Below, piece after piece: positions 5,405 through 12,741 of a DNA stretch of 18,449 bases. This DNA is from CADEFF01 sp964569315. Its GTDB lineage: Bacteria > Pseudomonadota > Alphaproteobacteria > Dongiales > Dongiaceae. The position numbers were made by a program, and so were the translations under genes. The notes below the pieces were generated by a model. It searched no databases. It was not told the DNA's origin and saw nothing but the letters and a program-made list of their open reading frames with translations. Positions within the stretch are counted from its first letter, which is position 1; each line of letters begins with the position of its first letter. The stretch is taken from positions 1-18,449 of the forward strand of contig CAZMUZ010000074.1 of NCBI GenBank assembly GCA_964569315.1. Direction: 5' to 3'.

Positions 5405-7267
5405 TCACGACGGATCACGGCCCTGCTCCTTCGCCACCCGCACCGCATCCGGCATCGTCGTCGCCAGCGGCAGCAGCCAGCAGCGCGAGTTGGCGCCGGC
5501 GAAATGCCGCGATGTCTCGCTCGGCCGTGCGCCGGTGACGCGGGTCCAGGCCTGGATCCACACGCCGCCCGACCAGTGGCTGCCCTTGAAGAGGTTCGCC
5601 GTGCCCTGGTGGTTGTTGGCGACCGCCAGGAACCAGGCCTTGGCCGCGCCGTCCATTTCCCCGACGACGCGAAGCCCCAGCGTGCCCAGCGCCTTCCGCG
5701 CCTCGGTCACGTTCGGGTTTTCGCCCTCATGATCGGGGATCCCCATGGCCTGCTCGATGAGCTCGCTCACCGTGCGACGGCGGCCGCCCTTGAACACATC
5801 CACCGTCTGCGTGAGAAGGTGCTGCACGCAGCGGTAGTGGTCGGCATTGTCGTCCGACAGCTCCTGCGCGGTCGGCCGGAGCTTCTCCGCCCAATCGTCG
5901 AGGCTGTCATTGTCGGGTGCCGTATCGAACCGCAGCAGGTCGAGGCAGGCGAGGATGGTGCCGAACTGATCGGCGCCGCGGCCGGTATGGCCGACGCCGG
6001 CGAGCGCCACGCGGTAGCGCTCGAGCGTCTCGCCATAGCGCGACCAGTTGTCGAGGAGCCGCCGGCGCAATTGCGTGCCGAATTCTGCCAGCTCGCGGGG
6101 TTTGAGGGTCGGCGCGGTGATGCTCATCAGCGCCCCCAGCTCGAGGATCGCCATGCGGCTGCGATCCTGCGGCGGCAAGGGCGGCACCAGGATCGAGGAG
6201 AAGAGGAAACAGGACCGCGCCTTGAACTCGGCCGACTGGTGATCGGCCCCGCCGCGGATGACGACGCCGCCGCTCGCCGCGAGCCGCGCCAGCTTGATCA
6301 CCGCCTGCGACCTTCGGTTGTCCTCCTCCGCCTCGATCTCGTCGATCGCCACCGGCAGCGAGCTCATCCCGAGCTTCTGCCAGATGCCGGCGGCCGAGGC
6401 GTCGGCGATCGCGATCAGTGCGCTCTCGCCGCCCATGATCTTGACGATCAGGCTCTGCAGGGTGCTCTTGCCCGTGGCCTTGTCGCCGGTGATCCAAACC
6501 ATCGGGCGCCAGTCGAGCGCGCCGCCGATCATCGCGGCCGCGATCCAGCCCAGGAGCAGCTCGGGATCCGTATCGGGCCGCCGCCAGCGCCAGGTGCGGA
6601 AGAGCTCGAGGAGCTTCTCCGCCGCGCCCTGGGGACCGATCGGCGCCTTCTTGCGGGCCGGACGGGGCTGGGGCTCGCCGGCGGGATAGACGTGCCGGCC
6701 GTCGATGCGGCCGGGCTCCTGCCAGTCGCCGTCGATCCAGATGGCGTCGCCGGCATGGAGCACCAGCTCGCCCTCCTCGTCGAGCCAGGCGCCGCACCCG
6801 CGCAGCCGCTGGAAGGCGTTCCACATGCCCTTGCGGGCGGCGGCGCGCATCAGATCCTCGGCGACTTCCTCGGGCCGGAAGCCGGTCACCGTCTTGCCGT
6901 CGCGCGAATAGCGCGGCCACCAGCGCGAGAGGAGATAGGGTTGATCGCCGAAGAGGTGGCGGATGTTGAGGTGGCTGTGGTCCCTGGCCTTCACCTCGCG
7001 GACCTGGCGGTGGGCATCGATGTAGTAGCAGCGATCGTTCATCACGCCGAGCGGCTCGATCGGGCAGCCGACCGGAAGCCCGTCCTCCCGCTCCTCGCGC
7101 GCGATCGGACCATTGCCGCCCCCGCCATCGCCCGCCGCGGCCGGCGGCCCGGCGCTCGGCAGCGAGGCGCTCTGGCTCTCCTCGCGCGGCGGTGGTGGTG
7201 CGGGCTGCGCCGGCTCGGCGTTCGAGATCACGAGCCGGACGGGATTGACCTTCTCCTCGTCGCTCAT
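5405..7267 (-). CDS. Phage replicative helicase, SF3/D5-like ATPase
   Basis: 620 residues. The N-terminal about 60 are Pro/Ala/Gly-rich and probably disordered. Residues about 70-200 form an accessory domain (NDRCYYIDAHRQVREVKARD, MWNAFQRLRGCGAWLDEEGE). The ATPase core carries Walker A GDKATGKST (261-269) and Walker B LPVAIDEIE (304-312), followed by a RSQAVIKLARLAASGG segment and an arginine-rich sensor region (PPQDRSRMAIL). The C-terminal 120 residues look like a winged-helix DNA-binding module. This domain order matches primase-associated D5/P4-type helicases of phages and plasmids. It should unwind the origin and work with the Toprim primase encoded upstream in the operon. The ATG overlaps the preceding stop as ATGA, and the repeat array follows its stop codon directly. 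Confidence 0.85.
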   Translation of the reverse strand: MSDEEKVNPVRLVISNAEPAQPAPPPPREESQSASLPSAGPPAAAGDGGGGNGPIAREEREDGLPVGCPIEPLGVMNDRCYYIDAHRQVREVKARDHSHLNIRHLFGDQPYLLSRWWPRYSRDGKTVTGFRPEEVAEDLMRAAARKGMWNAFQRLRGCGAWLDEEGELVLHAGDAIWIDGDWQEPGRIDGRHVYPAGEPQPRPARKKAPIGPQGAAEKLLELFRTWRWRRPDTDPELLLGWIAAAMIGGALDWRPMVWITGDKATGKSTLQSLIVKIMGGESALIAIADASAAGIWQKLGMSSLPVAIDEIEAEEDNRRSQAVIKLARLAASGGVVIRGGADHQSAEFKARSCFLFSSILVPPLPPQDRSRMAILELGALMSITAPTLKPRELAEFGTQLRRRLLDNWSRYGETLERYRVALAGVGHTGRGADQFGTILACLDLLRFDTAPDNDSLDDWAEKLRPTAQELSDDNADHYRCVQHLLTQTVDVFKGGRRRTVSELIEQAMGIPDHEGENPNVTEARKALGTLGLRVVGEMDGAAKAWFLAVANNHQGTANLFKGSHWSGGVWIQAWTRVTGARPSETSRHFAGANSRCWLLPLATTMPDAVRVAKEQGRDPS

Positions 7268-7737
7268 GGCGCCGCCTCAAGCCCATAGAGCTCGCGCAGC
7301 TTGCGGAGGCGGCGAGATGCCAGCAGGCCCCATTCGCCGAGGATGCCATCGAAGGAGATCGGTTTCGCGAACTCGGCGCGGTATCCGCGTTCATGCTCGA
7401 CCACCTCGCCCCAGAGCGCGACGCGGCCGACGACATGGACGCCGTAACTACCCGTCGCATAGGCGACGGCATCTTCGAAGGTTTTCCAGCTATGGACGCC
7501 GGCCTTCCTGACATCGCCCTTCACGATCTTGCCCGGTGCCCACACCTTCGCGACGATGCAGCTCGTGATGAAATCGCCGGGGAGATCCCACACGCGCCAG
7601 CCGATGATCTCGCCGAGCCGGACGCCGGCAGCCGGGATCTCCTCGTGCGGCACCCGCATCTGCGTCGCCATCACGACGGCGGAGGCGAGCAGTGCTGCAG
7701 ACAGCAGCGGGACACGAGTATTCGGAATGCCCGTCAT
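7264..7737 (-). CDS. Conserved alphaproteobacterial phage protein (157 aa)
   Basis: The core contains IIGWRVWDLPGDFITSCIVA, KVWAPGKIVKGDV, GVHSWKTFEDAVAYATGSYG and VVGRVALWGEVVEHERGYRA followed by EFAKPISFDGILG. I recognise this GWRVW...GVHSW...GxVALWGxVVEHExGYRAExA pattern as a family found in many phages and genomic islands of alphaproteobacteria, without an assigned function. The ATG used here overlaps the previous stop (ATGA) and has GGAAAAGG upstream; the first about 25 residues are hydrophobic and less typical of the family, so an internal start at MATQMRV is possible. The stop overlaps the helicase start. Confidence 0.75.
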   Translation of the reverse strand: MTGIPNTRVPLLSAALLASAVVMATQMRVPHEEIPAAGVRLGEIIGWRVWDLPGDFITSCIVAKVWAPGKIVKGDVRKAGVHSWKTFEDAVAYATGSYGVHVVGRVALWGEVVEHERGYRAEFAKPISFDGILGEWGLLASRRLRKLRELYGLEAAP

Positions 7738-7886
7738 ACCTTTTCCGGCACCCGCAGTGGCTGCGGTGATGCGGGTTCGGTGGACGGCCTGGAAGGCGGC
7801 ATACTTGGCATCGGCTCCGGCGTCGCCGGCACCGGCTCTTTCAGCGGCACCACCTGGTGACGCCGCAGCGGCTTTCCGATTTCCAT
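7734..7886 (-). CDS. Small proline-rich phage protein (50 aa)
   Basis: Reads MEIGKPLRRHQVVPLKEPVP, then a Pro/Glu/Ser-rich tail ending PQPLRVPEKV. The N-terminal pattern 'ME.GKP.R...V.PL..PVP' followed by a disordered Pro-rich tail is a recurring micro-gene upstream of the GWRVW-family gene in alphaproteobacterial prophages. GGGGGA precedes the ATG by 5 bases, and the stop overlaps the next ATG as ATGA. A longer frame of another phase covers the same bases but has shadow-like composition. Function unknown; possibly a partner peptide of a neighbouring protein. Confidence 0.7.
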   Translation of the reverse strand: MEIGKPLRRHQVVPLKEPVPATPEPMPSMPPSRPSTEPASPQPLRVPEKV

Positions 7887-7910
7887 TCCGATCCCCCATG
7901 TTGCACGCCC

Positions 7911-8102
7911 TTAGTTCGGATCGATCTTCGTCGCTCGAAATTTCGTCGTGTCGATGCAGGCCCACTGGTTGCCGTCCGGCTGCGGTTCGAGCCACTCGAC
8001 AACGGCCCAGTCCGGCATCCCTTCCTTCGCCATGAAATCGCGGATGATGCCGCACTGGCCACAGAGCTCGATCGTGTCGCCGATGCCAGGACCGTCAGTC
8101 AT
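7911..8102 (-). CDS. Small phage protein (63 aa)
   Basis: Begins MTDGPGIGDTIELCGQCGII, continues FMAKEGMPDWAVVEWLEPQP and ends TTKFRATKIDPN. It looks like a small beta-barrel (GDxIELxGxxGxI ... WAVVEW) of the SH3/KOW type often seen in tiny phage proteins. A CxxC pair (Cys14, Cys17) is present; alone it is not enough for a zinc site. The ATG overlaps the upstream stop as ATGA. Function unknown. Confidence 0.65.
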   Translation of the reverse strand: MTDGPGIGDTIELCGQCGIIRDFMAKEGMPDWAVVEWLEPQPDGNQWACIDTTKFRATKIDPN

Positions 8103-8356
8103 AGGCCGTCGGGTCGCCACGTGATGCTATCGCCGTCGATCTGATAGACGTATCGCGGGGGCTCATCGCGAGCCGGAGCAGGCGCAAAGCTCCAGCTCGC
8201 GGCGACGTACTCCACGGCATCGTGCTCGTATCGAAATTCCGCTCGCACCACGATCATGCCGGCGAGAACGCTCAATACGTCCGCGGGCTTCCGATCGATC
8301 ACTGCCCGCTGAATTCGGAAGCAACCGAGACGCTCCATAAACGGATGCCGGCTCAT
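8099..8356 (-). CDS. Small phage protein (85 aa)
   Basis: Begins MSRHPFMERLGCFRIQRAVI. A central stretch (VVRAEFRYEHDAVEYVAASW) and the C-terminal strand pattern YVYQIDGDSITWRPDGL give an alpha/beta look. The middle resembles short phage proteins with an 'F.Y....V.Y.A.S..F' beta hairpin, but I cannot name a family. The start is chosen because its ATG overlaps the stop of the 38-aa gene as ATGA; the much longer frame upstream of it is a shadow. It sits in the middle of the left-reading early operon. Confidence 0.65.
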   Translation of the reverse strand: MSRHPFMERLGCFRIQRAVIDRKPADVLSVLAGMIVVRAEFRYEHDAVEYVAASWSFAPAPARDEPPRYVYQIDGDSITWRPDGL

Positions 8357-8469
8357 CGCACACGCTCCCGCACGGTGCGTTCGGGATAGCGGCGGGCATA
8401 GGCCGCCTTGACCCATTTGCCGGTGACGGCGCTGCGATGGCGCCAGCGCGCGCGTGGCTTCCGTTTCAT
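8353..8469 (-). CDS. Very small basic phage protein (38 aa)
   Basis: MKRKPRARWRHRSAVTGKWV is followed by KAAYARRYPERTVRERVR. The W.RSAVTG.WV..AYA...P..TV.E pattern is a widespread micro-protein of phages and genomic islands, with no known function to me. An ideal ribosome binding site (GGAGG, 6 bases before the ATG) supports translation. Both ends overlap neighbours as ATGA. Its high positive charge would fit nucleic-acid binding, which is inference. Confidence 0.75.
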   Translation of the reverse strand: MKRKPRARWRHRSAVTGKWVKAAYARRYPERTVRERVR

Positions 8470-8750
8470 GTCGCCTCCTGTGTCTCGATCTCGTAGCGGA
8501 TCTCGTAGTGACCGTGCCGATAGTCGGCGAGCGGATCGGGGATGAAGCGCCCGCACGGATCGCGGCGCTGCACCGAATAGACCGGCGTGTCGGGGAGCTG
8601 CTCGAGCAGCGCGACGAACTTCCGCTGCCAGGCCACCGGCATCGCCTGCAGCACCAGGCGCGGCACCACCAGATAGCTCGCATAGGTGAGGCCGAAGGCG
8701 TCATGCACCGGCTGTTCGATCACGATCCGCTTCGCGTGACGCGCCGTCAT
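8466..8750 (-). CDS. Conserved phage hypothetical protein (94 aa)
   Basis: Begins MTARHAKRIVIEQPVHDAFG and continues TYASYLVVPRLVLQAMPVAW, QRKFVALLEQLPDTPVYSVQ, RRDPCGRFIPDPLADYRHGH. The 'YLVVPRxxLQxMPxxWQ.KFVALL' helix pair is a recurrent phage pattern; a family found next to primase genes, of unknown role. No membrane segment or metal motif is visible. The start overlaps the stop of the primase gene as ATGA, which makes co-translation with the primase likely. Confidence 0.7.
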   Translation of the reverse strand: MTARHAKRIVIEQPVHDAFGLTYASYLVVPRLVLQAMPVAWQRKFVALLEQLPDTPVYSVQRRDPCGRFIPDPLADYRHGHYEIRYEIETQEAT

Positions 8751-9826
8751 GCCGCTCCCTCTCTCGTTTCCTCGAGCCAGCGCTGATGCGCTTCGTTCGC
8801 GTCCTTCGCATAGGCGCGATCGAACCGCGCGATGCGGACCTTCTTCCGCTGGCGCTGGAAGCCCTCGATCGCGAGGTAAAGCGCCTTCTCGGCCGGCGAG
8901 CCGGGCGGATCGTTCTGCGCCATAATGATGACCTCGCCGATCGCCTGCGGCAGCGCGACATTCGCCATGTTGGAGAGGCTGACCGTCACCAGCACCCGGA
9001 GCTCCGGCATCTCGAGCGCGACGGTGAGCCCGTCCTCGATCCCTTCCGTCACCACCACGGGCTCGCCCATCTCCGCGTCGCGCAGGGGCTTGCGCGACTT
9101 GCCGCGCCAGAGCCGGATGCAACCACCGCGATAGGTGCCGAGGGTGAGCTTTGGGTTCTCGACGGGCGCCTTGCCGCTGCCGTCCGTCGCGAGATAGGTG
9201 CGATGCACCGCGGCGAAACCGCCGTCCGGCGCCGTGATGCAGGCGAGCATCGCCGGCCATTGCGACCAGATCCCGTCCTCGTGATCGACATAGGTGCAGG
9301 ACGGCGCATAGCGGAGGCAGCCCGGCTGCCGGCCGAGCCGCTCGATCTCGAGCCCGCGCGCGCGCAGATAGCGGTCGGCGGTGGTGCCGAGGATCTTCGG
9401 CTGCGCCCCGATCCACATCGCCTGCGCGATATGCCGCTTGTGGATCTCGGCCGCGGCGGGATCCTCGGGCTTCTTCGGCGCCGGCGGCCGCGGCCGGGTC
9501 GGCTGCGGGCTCGTGGCGCTGATCCCGAGCCAGTTGCGCGCCCATTGCAGCGCCGCCTGGCGATCGCCGTTGTAGAGCGCGAGCCGGACCAGATCGAGCA
9601 TGTCGCCGGCGCTGTCGCGGCCGGCGCTCGCGAAATCCTTCCAGCGCCCCTGCTGCGCGCCCTTGACGGTGATGCAGAGCGACTGCCCCGCCTCGCCGGC
9701 AAGCGAGCCCAGGCGGTAATGCGACCCCTCGCGCCGCGCGTTTCGGAAGATCGAAGTCACCACCGCCTCGGCCCGCGCGTCGAGCTCTTCGGCGATCTTA
9801 CGGACAGCCTCGAGCGCTTCGCTCAT
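8747..9826 (-). CDS. Toprim-domain DNA primase-like protein
   Basis: 359 residues. The N-terminal region (1-100: GSHYRLGSLAGEAGQSLCIT, GRWKDFASAGRDSAGDMLDL) has the 'G.G.S...G..G.WKDFA.....GD.LDL' pattern of phage primases whose zinc finger has lost its cysteines. After a Pro-rich linker (about 105-122), residues 125-245 make the central part (YLRARGL, LRYAPSCTYVDHE). The Toprim domain follows: VVVTEGIEDGLTVA (Glu261) and VIIMAQNDPPGSPA (304-306), where the usual DxD reads QND. It should make primers for the helicase encoded downstream in the operon. The start overlaps the HNH gene's stop. The split into primase and helicase genes is common in alphaproteobacterial phages. Confidence 0.88.
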   Translation of the reverse strand: MSEALEAVRKIAEELDARAEAVVTSIFRNARREGSHYRLGSLAGEAGQSLCITVKGAQQGRWKDFASAGRDSAGDMLDLVRLALYNGDRQAALQWARNWLGISATSPQPTRPRPPAPKKPEDPAAAEIHKRHIAQAMWIGAQPKILGTTADRYLRARGLEIERLGRQPGCLRYAPSCTYVDHEDGIWSQWPAMLACITAPDGGFAAVHRTYLATDGSGKAPVENPKLTLGTYRGGCIRLWRGKSRKPLRDAEMGEPVVVTEGIEDGLTVALEMPELRVLVTVSLSNMANVALPQAIGEVIIMAQNDPPGSPAEKALYLAIEGFQRQRKKVRIARFDRAYAKDANEAHQRWLEETREGAA

Positions 9827-10260
9827 GCCGCGCCCTCGAACAGATCGCCGACCGCCGATGCCGATCGCGCGCGGCGCCGGATGCCGGCGAGGCGCATCTT
9901 CGCGTCGTAGCGGTTGTGACAGCGCTGGCACCAGGCGCGCAGATTGTCCGCGGCGCAATTCTCGGGCGTGTGATCGAGGTGCGCGATCGTGAGCACGATG
10001 CGGATGATGCGGAGCTTCCGGCAATGCCAGTTCGGACCGCACCAGCCATAGTCGCCCGGTCGCGGCCAGGTGAGGCGCAGGCCGTTATCGCCGGTCGGCA
10101 GCGCCTCGAGGAAGCTCCCGTCGTGAGTGGTGCGACCGCCGAGCGCGCCGTTCCGGACGCCGCAGCCTTCGCAGCGGTTACCCGCGCGCGCGAGGATGCG
10201 CATGCGGATCTGCTGCCAGTCGGCCGGGTATCGATCCCTGTTTTCGGGGCGGATAGGCAT
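9823..10260 (-). CDS. HNH endonuclease
   Basis: 145 residues. The first zinc pair lies at Cys30/Cys33 (RCEGCG). The HNH core reads LTIAHLDHTPENCAADNLRA followed by WCQRCHNRYDA, giving His94/His97, Asn106 and Cys111-x2-Cys114-His115. This is the standard betabeta-alpha-metal nuclease. An insert with WCGPNWHC (73-80) may bind a second metal. The start YPADWQQIRMRILARAGNRC is typical of free-standing phage HNH proteins, which act in DNA packaging, homing or host-DNA attack. Its place in the early operon directly before the primase speaks more for a replication/recombination or homing role than for the packaging-associated HNH beside terminase. Both ends overlap neighbours. Confidence 0.92.
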   Translation of the reverse strand: MPIRPENRDRYPADWQQIRMRILARAGNRCEGCGVRNGALGGRTTHDGSFLEALPTGDNGLRLTWPRPGDYGWCGPNWHCRKLRIIRIVLTIAHLDHTPENCAADNLRAWCQRCHNRYDAKMRLAGIRRRARSASAVGDLFEGAA

Positions 10261-10580
10261 CAGGCGGCATCCACCTCGCGATGCACCGGTGCGTCGCAGC
10301 GCCAGCAGCGCACCTCGCCCGGGTTGCCATAGAACGGCTTGCCGCAGGACATGCAGGCGCGCCGGATCTTCTGCGGGCCGGCGGCCGGCGGCGCCGCGAC
10401 GGGCGGCGCTTCGGAAGCGGGGTCGCGGTCAGCCGCTACCATGCCCCCCCCCTCGGCGAGAACGCGCTCGACGCTTTCCCACCCGCAGAGCAGCGTGCAG
10501 CAGACCTCGACCGGATCCATGCCGGTTTCGAGCGCCGCGCGGATCTCGGCGGCGCGCGCCTCGCGAGCGGCGCGCTTCAT
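10260..10580 (-). CDS. HTH plus zinc-ribbon phage protein (106 aa)
   Basis: Residues 1-45 are helical (MKRAAREARAAEIRAALETG, then MDPVEVCCTLLCGWESVERV) and look like a small helix-turn-helix. A Pro/Ala-rich linker follows, and then a four-cysteine zinc ribbon near the C-terminus (CMSCGKPFYGNPGEVRCWRC). The layout suggests a small DNA- or RNA-binding regulator. The start at 10580 (ATGA overlap with the upstream gene) is preferred over a Met four codons earlier. The stop overlaps the HNH start as TGATG. No named family is recognised. Confidence 0.7.
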   Translation of the reverse strand: MKRAAREARAAEIRAALETGMDPVEVCCTLLCGWESVERVLAEGGGMVAADRDPASEAPPVAAPPAAGPQKIRRACMSCGKPFYGNPGEVRCWRCDAPVHREVDAA

Positions 10581-10894
10581 GGCACAATCCATTCCGGGAC
10601 CGGCCCGATCGCCATCACCGCCACGCCCTCGCCGGCCTTAGTCTTGATGACCAGCAAATCCATTGCCGCCGGGAACACCCAATCGATCGACACCATGATC
10701 CTGTCGCCTTCCCGCAGGAGATCGCTCTCCCCGAAATACCCGAACCGGTTCGGATCGCCGCTCGCCGCACCCAGGATATCGGCCATCGTTGCCCGCGTCC
10801 GGTAATGCCAGAGCGTGAAGCCGTTCGCATATTGCAAGATGCTCAACTCGCGAAAGTTGAAGGCTTCCGATGCGCGCCGCGTTTCTCCGTTCAT
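10577..10894 (-). CDS. Phage hypothetical protein (105 aa), beta-rich
   Basis: Contains ILQYANGFTLWHYRTRATMA, NRFGYFGESDLLREGDRIMV and DLLVIKTKAGEGVAVMAIGP. The order 'NGFxLWxYRT ... GYFxxxxDxLxxGDxIxV' is a motif I associate with small phage beta-barrel proteins, in other phages often near capsid or fibre genes; here it is in the early operon. Overlap with both neighbours is ATGA. Function unknown. Confidence 0.65.
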   Translation of the reverse strand: MNGETRRASEAFNFRELSILQYANGFTLWHYRTRATMADILGAASGDPNRFGYFGESDLLREGDRIMVSIDWVFPAAMDLLVIKTKAGEGVAVMAIGPVPEWIVP

Positions 10895-11187
10895 GCTGCC
10901 GTCTCCCCGCTCTCCGGCGCGGCCGGCCGCGTGCGCCCATAATGCTCATCGAGCAGCGCCAGCGCGCGGCGGAGGTTGTCGCGAAGATCCCGCTTGCCCC
11001 AGAAGGTGACGGCGCTGCTGTCGTCGTCGCCGGGCCGATGCAGGAACGGCCCCTGATATTGCTGGCCGCCGACCGTCGCCGGCAGCTCGAGATAGAACCG
11101 GAGGCCGGTGAATTCCTGGCCCTCGATTTCCTTCGTGATGATCTCGACCCGATCGGTCATTTCTTCCGCATAGACGTTGACGCGCAT
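10891..11187 (-). CDS. Phage hypothetical protein (98 aa)
   Basis: Begins MRVNVYAEEMTDRVEIITKE, continues GQEFTGLRFYLELPATVGGQ and DDDSSAVTFWGKRDLRDNLR, and ends in a helix RALALLDEHYG with a disordered tail. The first 60 residues look like a five-strand sheet followed by a helix. The protein resembles small phage early proteins beginning 'M.VNVYAEE.T...E...K', whose role is not known. A strong ribosome binding site (GGAGAGGAA) precedes the ATG. The gene begins after a 20-base gap, one of the few breaks in the overlapping gene chain. Confidence 0.7.
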   Translation of the reverse strand: MRVNVYAEEMTDRVEIITKEIEGQEFTGLRFYLELPATVGGQQYQGPFLHRPGDDDSSAVTFWGKRDLRDNLRRALALLDEHYGRTRPAAPESGETAA

Positions 11188-11207
11188 GCTTCCTCTCCTG
11201 TCTGCGG

Positions 11208-11492
11208 CTAGGCCGCGATGTCCTTTCGTTTGAACCATCCGCCGGCGCGCAACGTGGCGCCGATGGTGCGGATCTCGCTGTCGATGCTGTCGATCACGCC
11301 TCGCCACTCTCTCGGTGCCGCCTTCTTCGCCCCGAGGCAGGCGGCGAAGAGCGGGTTGTAGAGCTCCGGGATATCGACCCCGGCCGCGGCCTCGAGCGCC
11401 GCCACCAGACGCCCCTGCGTCACCGGCGACGGCTTCGAGCAGAAATCATGCGCCCGCACGATCAGTTCGATGTGGGGCGCGAGGGCCGGCAT
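11208..11492 (-). CDS. Phage hypothetical protein (94 aa)
   Basis: MPALAPHIELIVRAHDFCSK opens a mostly helical protein, with TQGRLVAALEAAAGVDIPEL, FAACLGAKKAAPREWRGVID and a C-terminal SEIRTIGATLRAGGWFKRKD. I do not recognise a family. The start used gives a TGATG overlap with the 64-aa gene; the longer frame upstream is its shadow. It belongs to the leftward operon. Confidence 0.6.
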   Translation of the reverse strand: MPALAPHIELIVRAHDFCSKPSPVTQGRLVAALEAAAGVDIPELYNPLFAACLGAKKAAPREWRGVIDSIDSEIRTIGATLRAGGWFKRKDIAA

Positions 11493-11686
11493 CACGGCAC
11501 GGGCGGTTTCGGCGGGCGCGGATCGCGCCGCATCGGGTTGCGCCGGAGATAGCCGGGCGAAGCCCCCGCCTCCGCGCGATCCCATCGGGCCGCGAGCTCG
11601 AAACAGAGCTCATCGATGTCCGGCGTGCGATCGAGCGCCACGGTGAGATCGGCGATCGTCGCCTTGATGCGGTCGGCGACGGTCAT
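11492..11686 (-). CDS. Phage hypothetical protein (64 aa)
   Basis: One or two helices (MTVADRIKATIADLTVALDR, DIDELCFELAARWDRAEAGA) and a basic, proline-rich tail (RRNPMRRDPRPPKPPVP). Its start overlaps the upstream stop as ATGA and its stop overlaps the downstream start as TGATG, so all three genes should be translated together. The acidic-then-basic layout suggests a protein-protein adaptor, but no family is recognised. Confidence 0.6.
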   Translation of the reverse strand: MTVADRIKATIADLTVALDRTPDIDELCFELAARWDRAEAGASPGYLRRNPMRRDPRPPKPPVP

Positions 11687-12009
11687 TGCGCCGCCCGCGC
11701 CACGGACTGGGGATCGAGCAGCTCGCGCAGTCGCTCGCTCGAGTACGGGGCGAGCTTTGCCAGGTCGCGGTTCCGCAACCCCGGATAGCCGGCCTTCGCC
11801 CAGGCACGCCGCTGGCCGCGGGTGAACCCATTCACCTCGCTCGCGAACTCATCCGGGCAGCAGAGCTTCTCGCGGGCTTCGCACCGCGCCTGGAAGCGCC
11901 GGCCTTCGCCGGACTTCGTCGCGTGTTTGCTCGGGCGCGTGCGGAGAGCCTGGACGAGCATCCGCAGTTGCAGCTCGAGAACCTTGGCGTTGAAAGCGGC
12001 AGGAAACAT
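11683..12009 (-). CDS. Phage hypothetical protein (108 aa)
   Basis: A helical N-terminus (FNAKVLELQLRMLVQALRTR), a Cys-containing middle (QARCEAREKLCCPDEFASEV) and a C-terminal helical part (RRAWAKAGYPGLRNRDLAKL, SSERLRELLDPQ) that could be a small DNA-binding domain. GAGGTGAGGAA lies just before the ATG, partly inside the stop region of the HTH gene upstream. No named family is recognised. The gene is in the promoter-proximal third of the leftward operon. Confidence 0.6.
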   Translation of the reverse strand: MFPAAFNAKVLELQLRMLVQALRTRPSKHATKSGEGRRFQARCEAREKLCCPDEFASEVNGFTRGQRRAWAKAGYPGLRNRDLAKLAPYSSERLRELLDPQSVARAAQ

Positions 12010-12013
12010 TTCC

Positions 12014-12538
12014 TCACCTCGCCCTATCGAGCATTCGCGACCAGATCGCCTGCAGGTTGATAAACTCGCGCTGGAATTCGGGATCTAGATCGGCGTGCAT
12101 GCCGATGAGGCGGCGCGTCTCGGCGGCGAGCGCCGGCACATGCGCCATCAGCTTGAGCGCGTTCAGCAGGTCGGGCGTGTTGACGCCATAGAGCCAATTC
12201 TTCGCGGTCCGGGTGTTCACATCGACCAGCCGCGCGATCTTCTTCACCGCATTCTTCTCGTCGCCGAACTCGCGCTGCAGCTCCTGCGACCAGATCAAAG
12301 TGAGCTGGTTGTTCCGCATGCTGTCGATCGGCGCCGCGGTCGGGAAGTTTTCGGCACGGTCCGCACCGAACTTTTCCGAGCCTGCCGGCGTGACGGTTTC
12401 AGCCGCAGCCGACCCAACGGCTTCGGCCGGCGCGGTGCCGACCGCTTCGGTCGTGATTTGTCCGATCATGCCGGCGGCGTCGCCGCTAGTCTCGTGCGCG
12501 CGTGCCTCGCCTGGGGGAAGCTGCCGTGCCGCCGTCAT
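12014..12538 (-). CDS. HTH-containing phage regulatory protein (174 aa)
   Basis: The first 75 residues are low-complexity Ala/Glu/Gly/Thr, with a degenerate internal repeat (EAVGTAPAEAVGSAAAETV). The conserved part, about 78-174, reads NNQLTLIWSQELQREFGDEK, AVKKIARLVDVNTRTAKNWL, GVNTPDLLNALKLMAHVPAL. The segment 'KIARLVDVNTRTAKNWLYGVN' (split by eye) is a clear helix-turn-helix, like those in phage early regulators and replication-initiation proteins. It may act as a second early regulator or recognise the phage origin; neither can be decided here. The ATG overlaps the upstream stop (ATGA). Confidence 0.7.
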   Translation of the reverse strand: MTAARQLPPGEARAHETSGDAAGMIGQITTEAVGTAPAEAVGSAAAETVTPAGSEKFGADRAENFPTAAPIDSMRNNQLTLIWSQELQREFGDEKNAVKKIARLVDVNTRTAKNWLYGVNTPDLLNALKLMAHVPALAAETRRLIGMHADLDPEFQREFINLQAIWSRMLDRAR

Positions 12539-12741
12539 CCGATCACCTCGATGTCCCGCTCGTGGAGATCCACGAGACGTTTGCTCGCCGTGCGCGCCTG
12601 GTAGCGAAGCTCGCCCGGCCGGCCCCGCGATGTGACGATCTCCGCCTCTTCGCGCTCCGCGCGCCCCTCCTCGTCCCGCCGGCAATGCGACGTCGGGAGG
12701 AGGATCCGTGTGCCGGTTAGGAGACGGTCCGGGAGCAGCAT
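12535..12741 (-). CDS. Small phage early protein (68 aa)
   Basis: MLLPDRLLTGTRILLPTSHC opens a small protein with a charged middle (RRDEEGRAEREEAEIV) and a beta-rich end (GELRYQARTASKRLVDLHER DIEVIG). The terminal 'DLHERDIEVI' resembles other short phage early proteins with a single barrel-like fold; function unknown. GGAGG lies 8 bases before the ATG. The start overlaps the stop of the Cro-like gene as TGATG. Confidence 0.6.
   Translation of the reverse strand: MLLPDRLLTGTRILLPTSHCRRDEEGRAEREEAEIVTSRGRPGELRYQARTASKRLVDLHERDIEVIG

Noticed and set aside
5047..5448. A 133-codon minus-strand frame across the iteron array, ending in CDG repeats.
   Set aside because: The repeated CDG residues come from the GTCGCAG repeats in both orientations; no ribosome binding site, no recognisable domain, and it overlaps the helicase end.
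5192..7288. A 698-codon plus-strand frame opposite the helicase gene.
   Set aside because: It is antisense to a gene with clear Walker motifs and runs through the repeat array; composition is Arg/Ala/Pro/His-rich as expected for a high-GC shadow.
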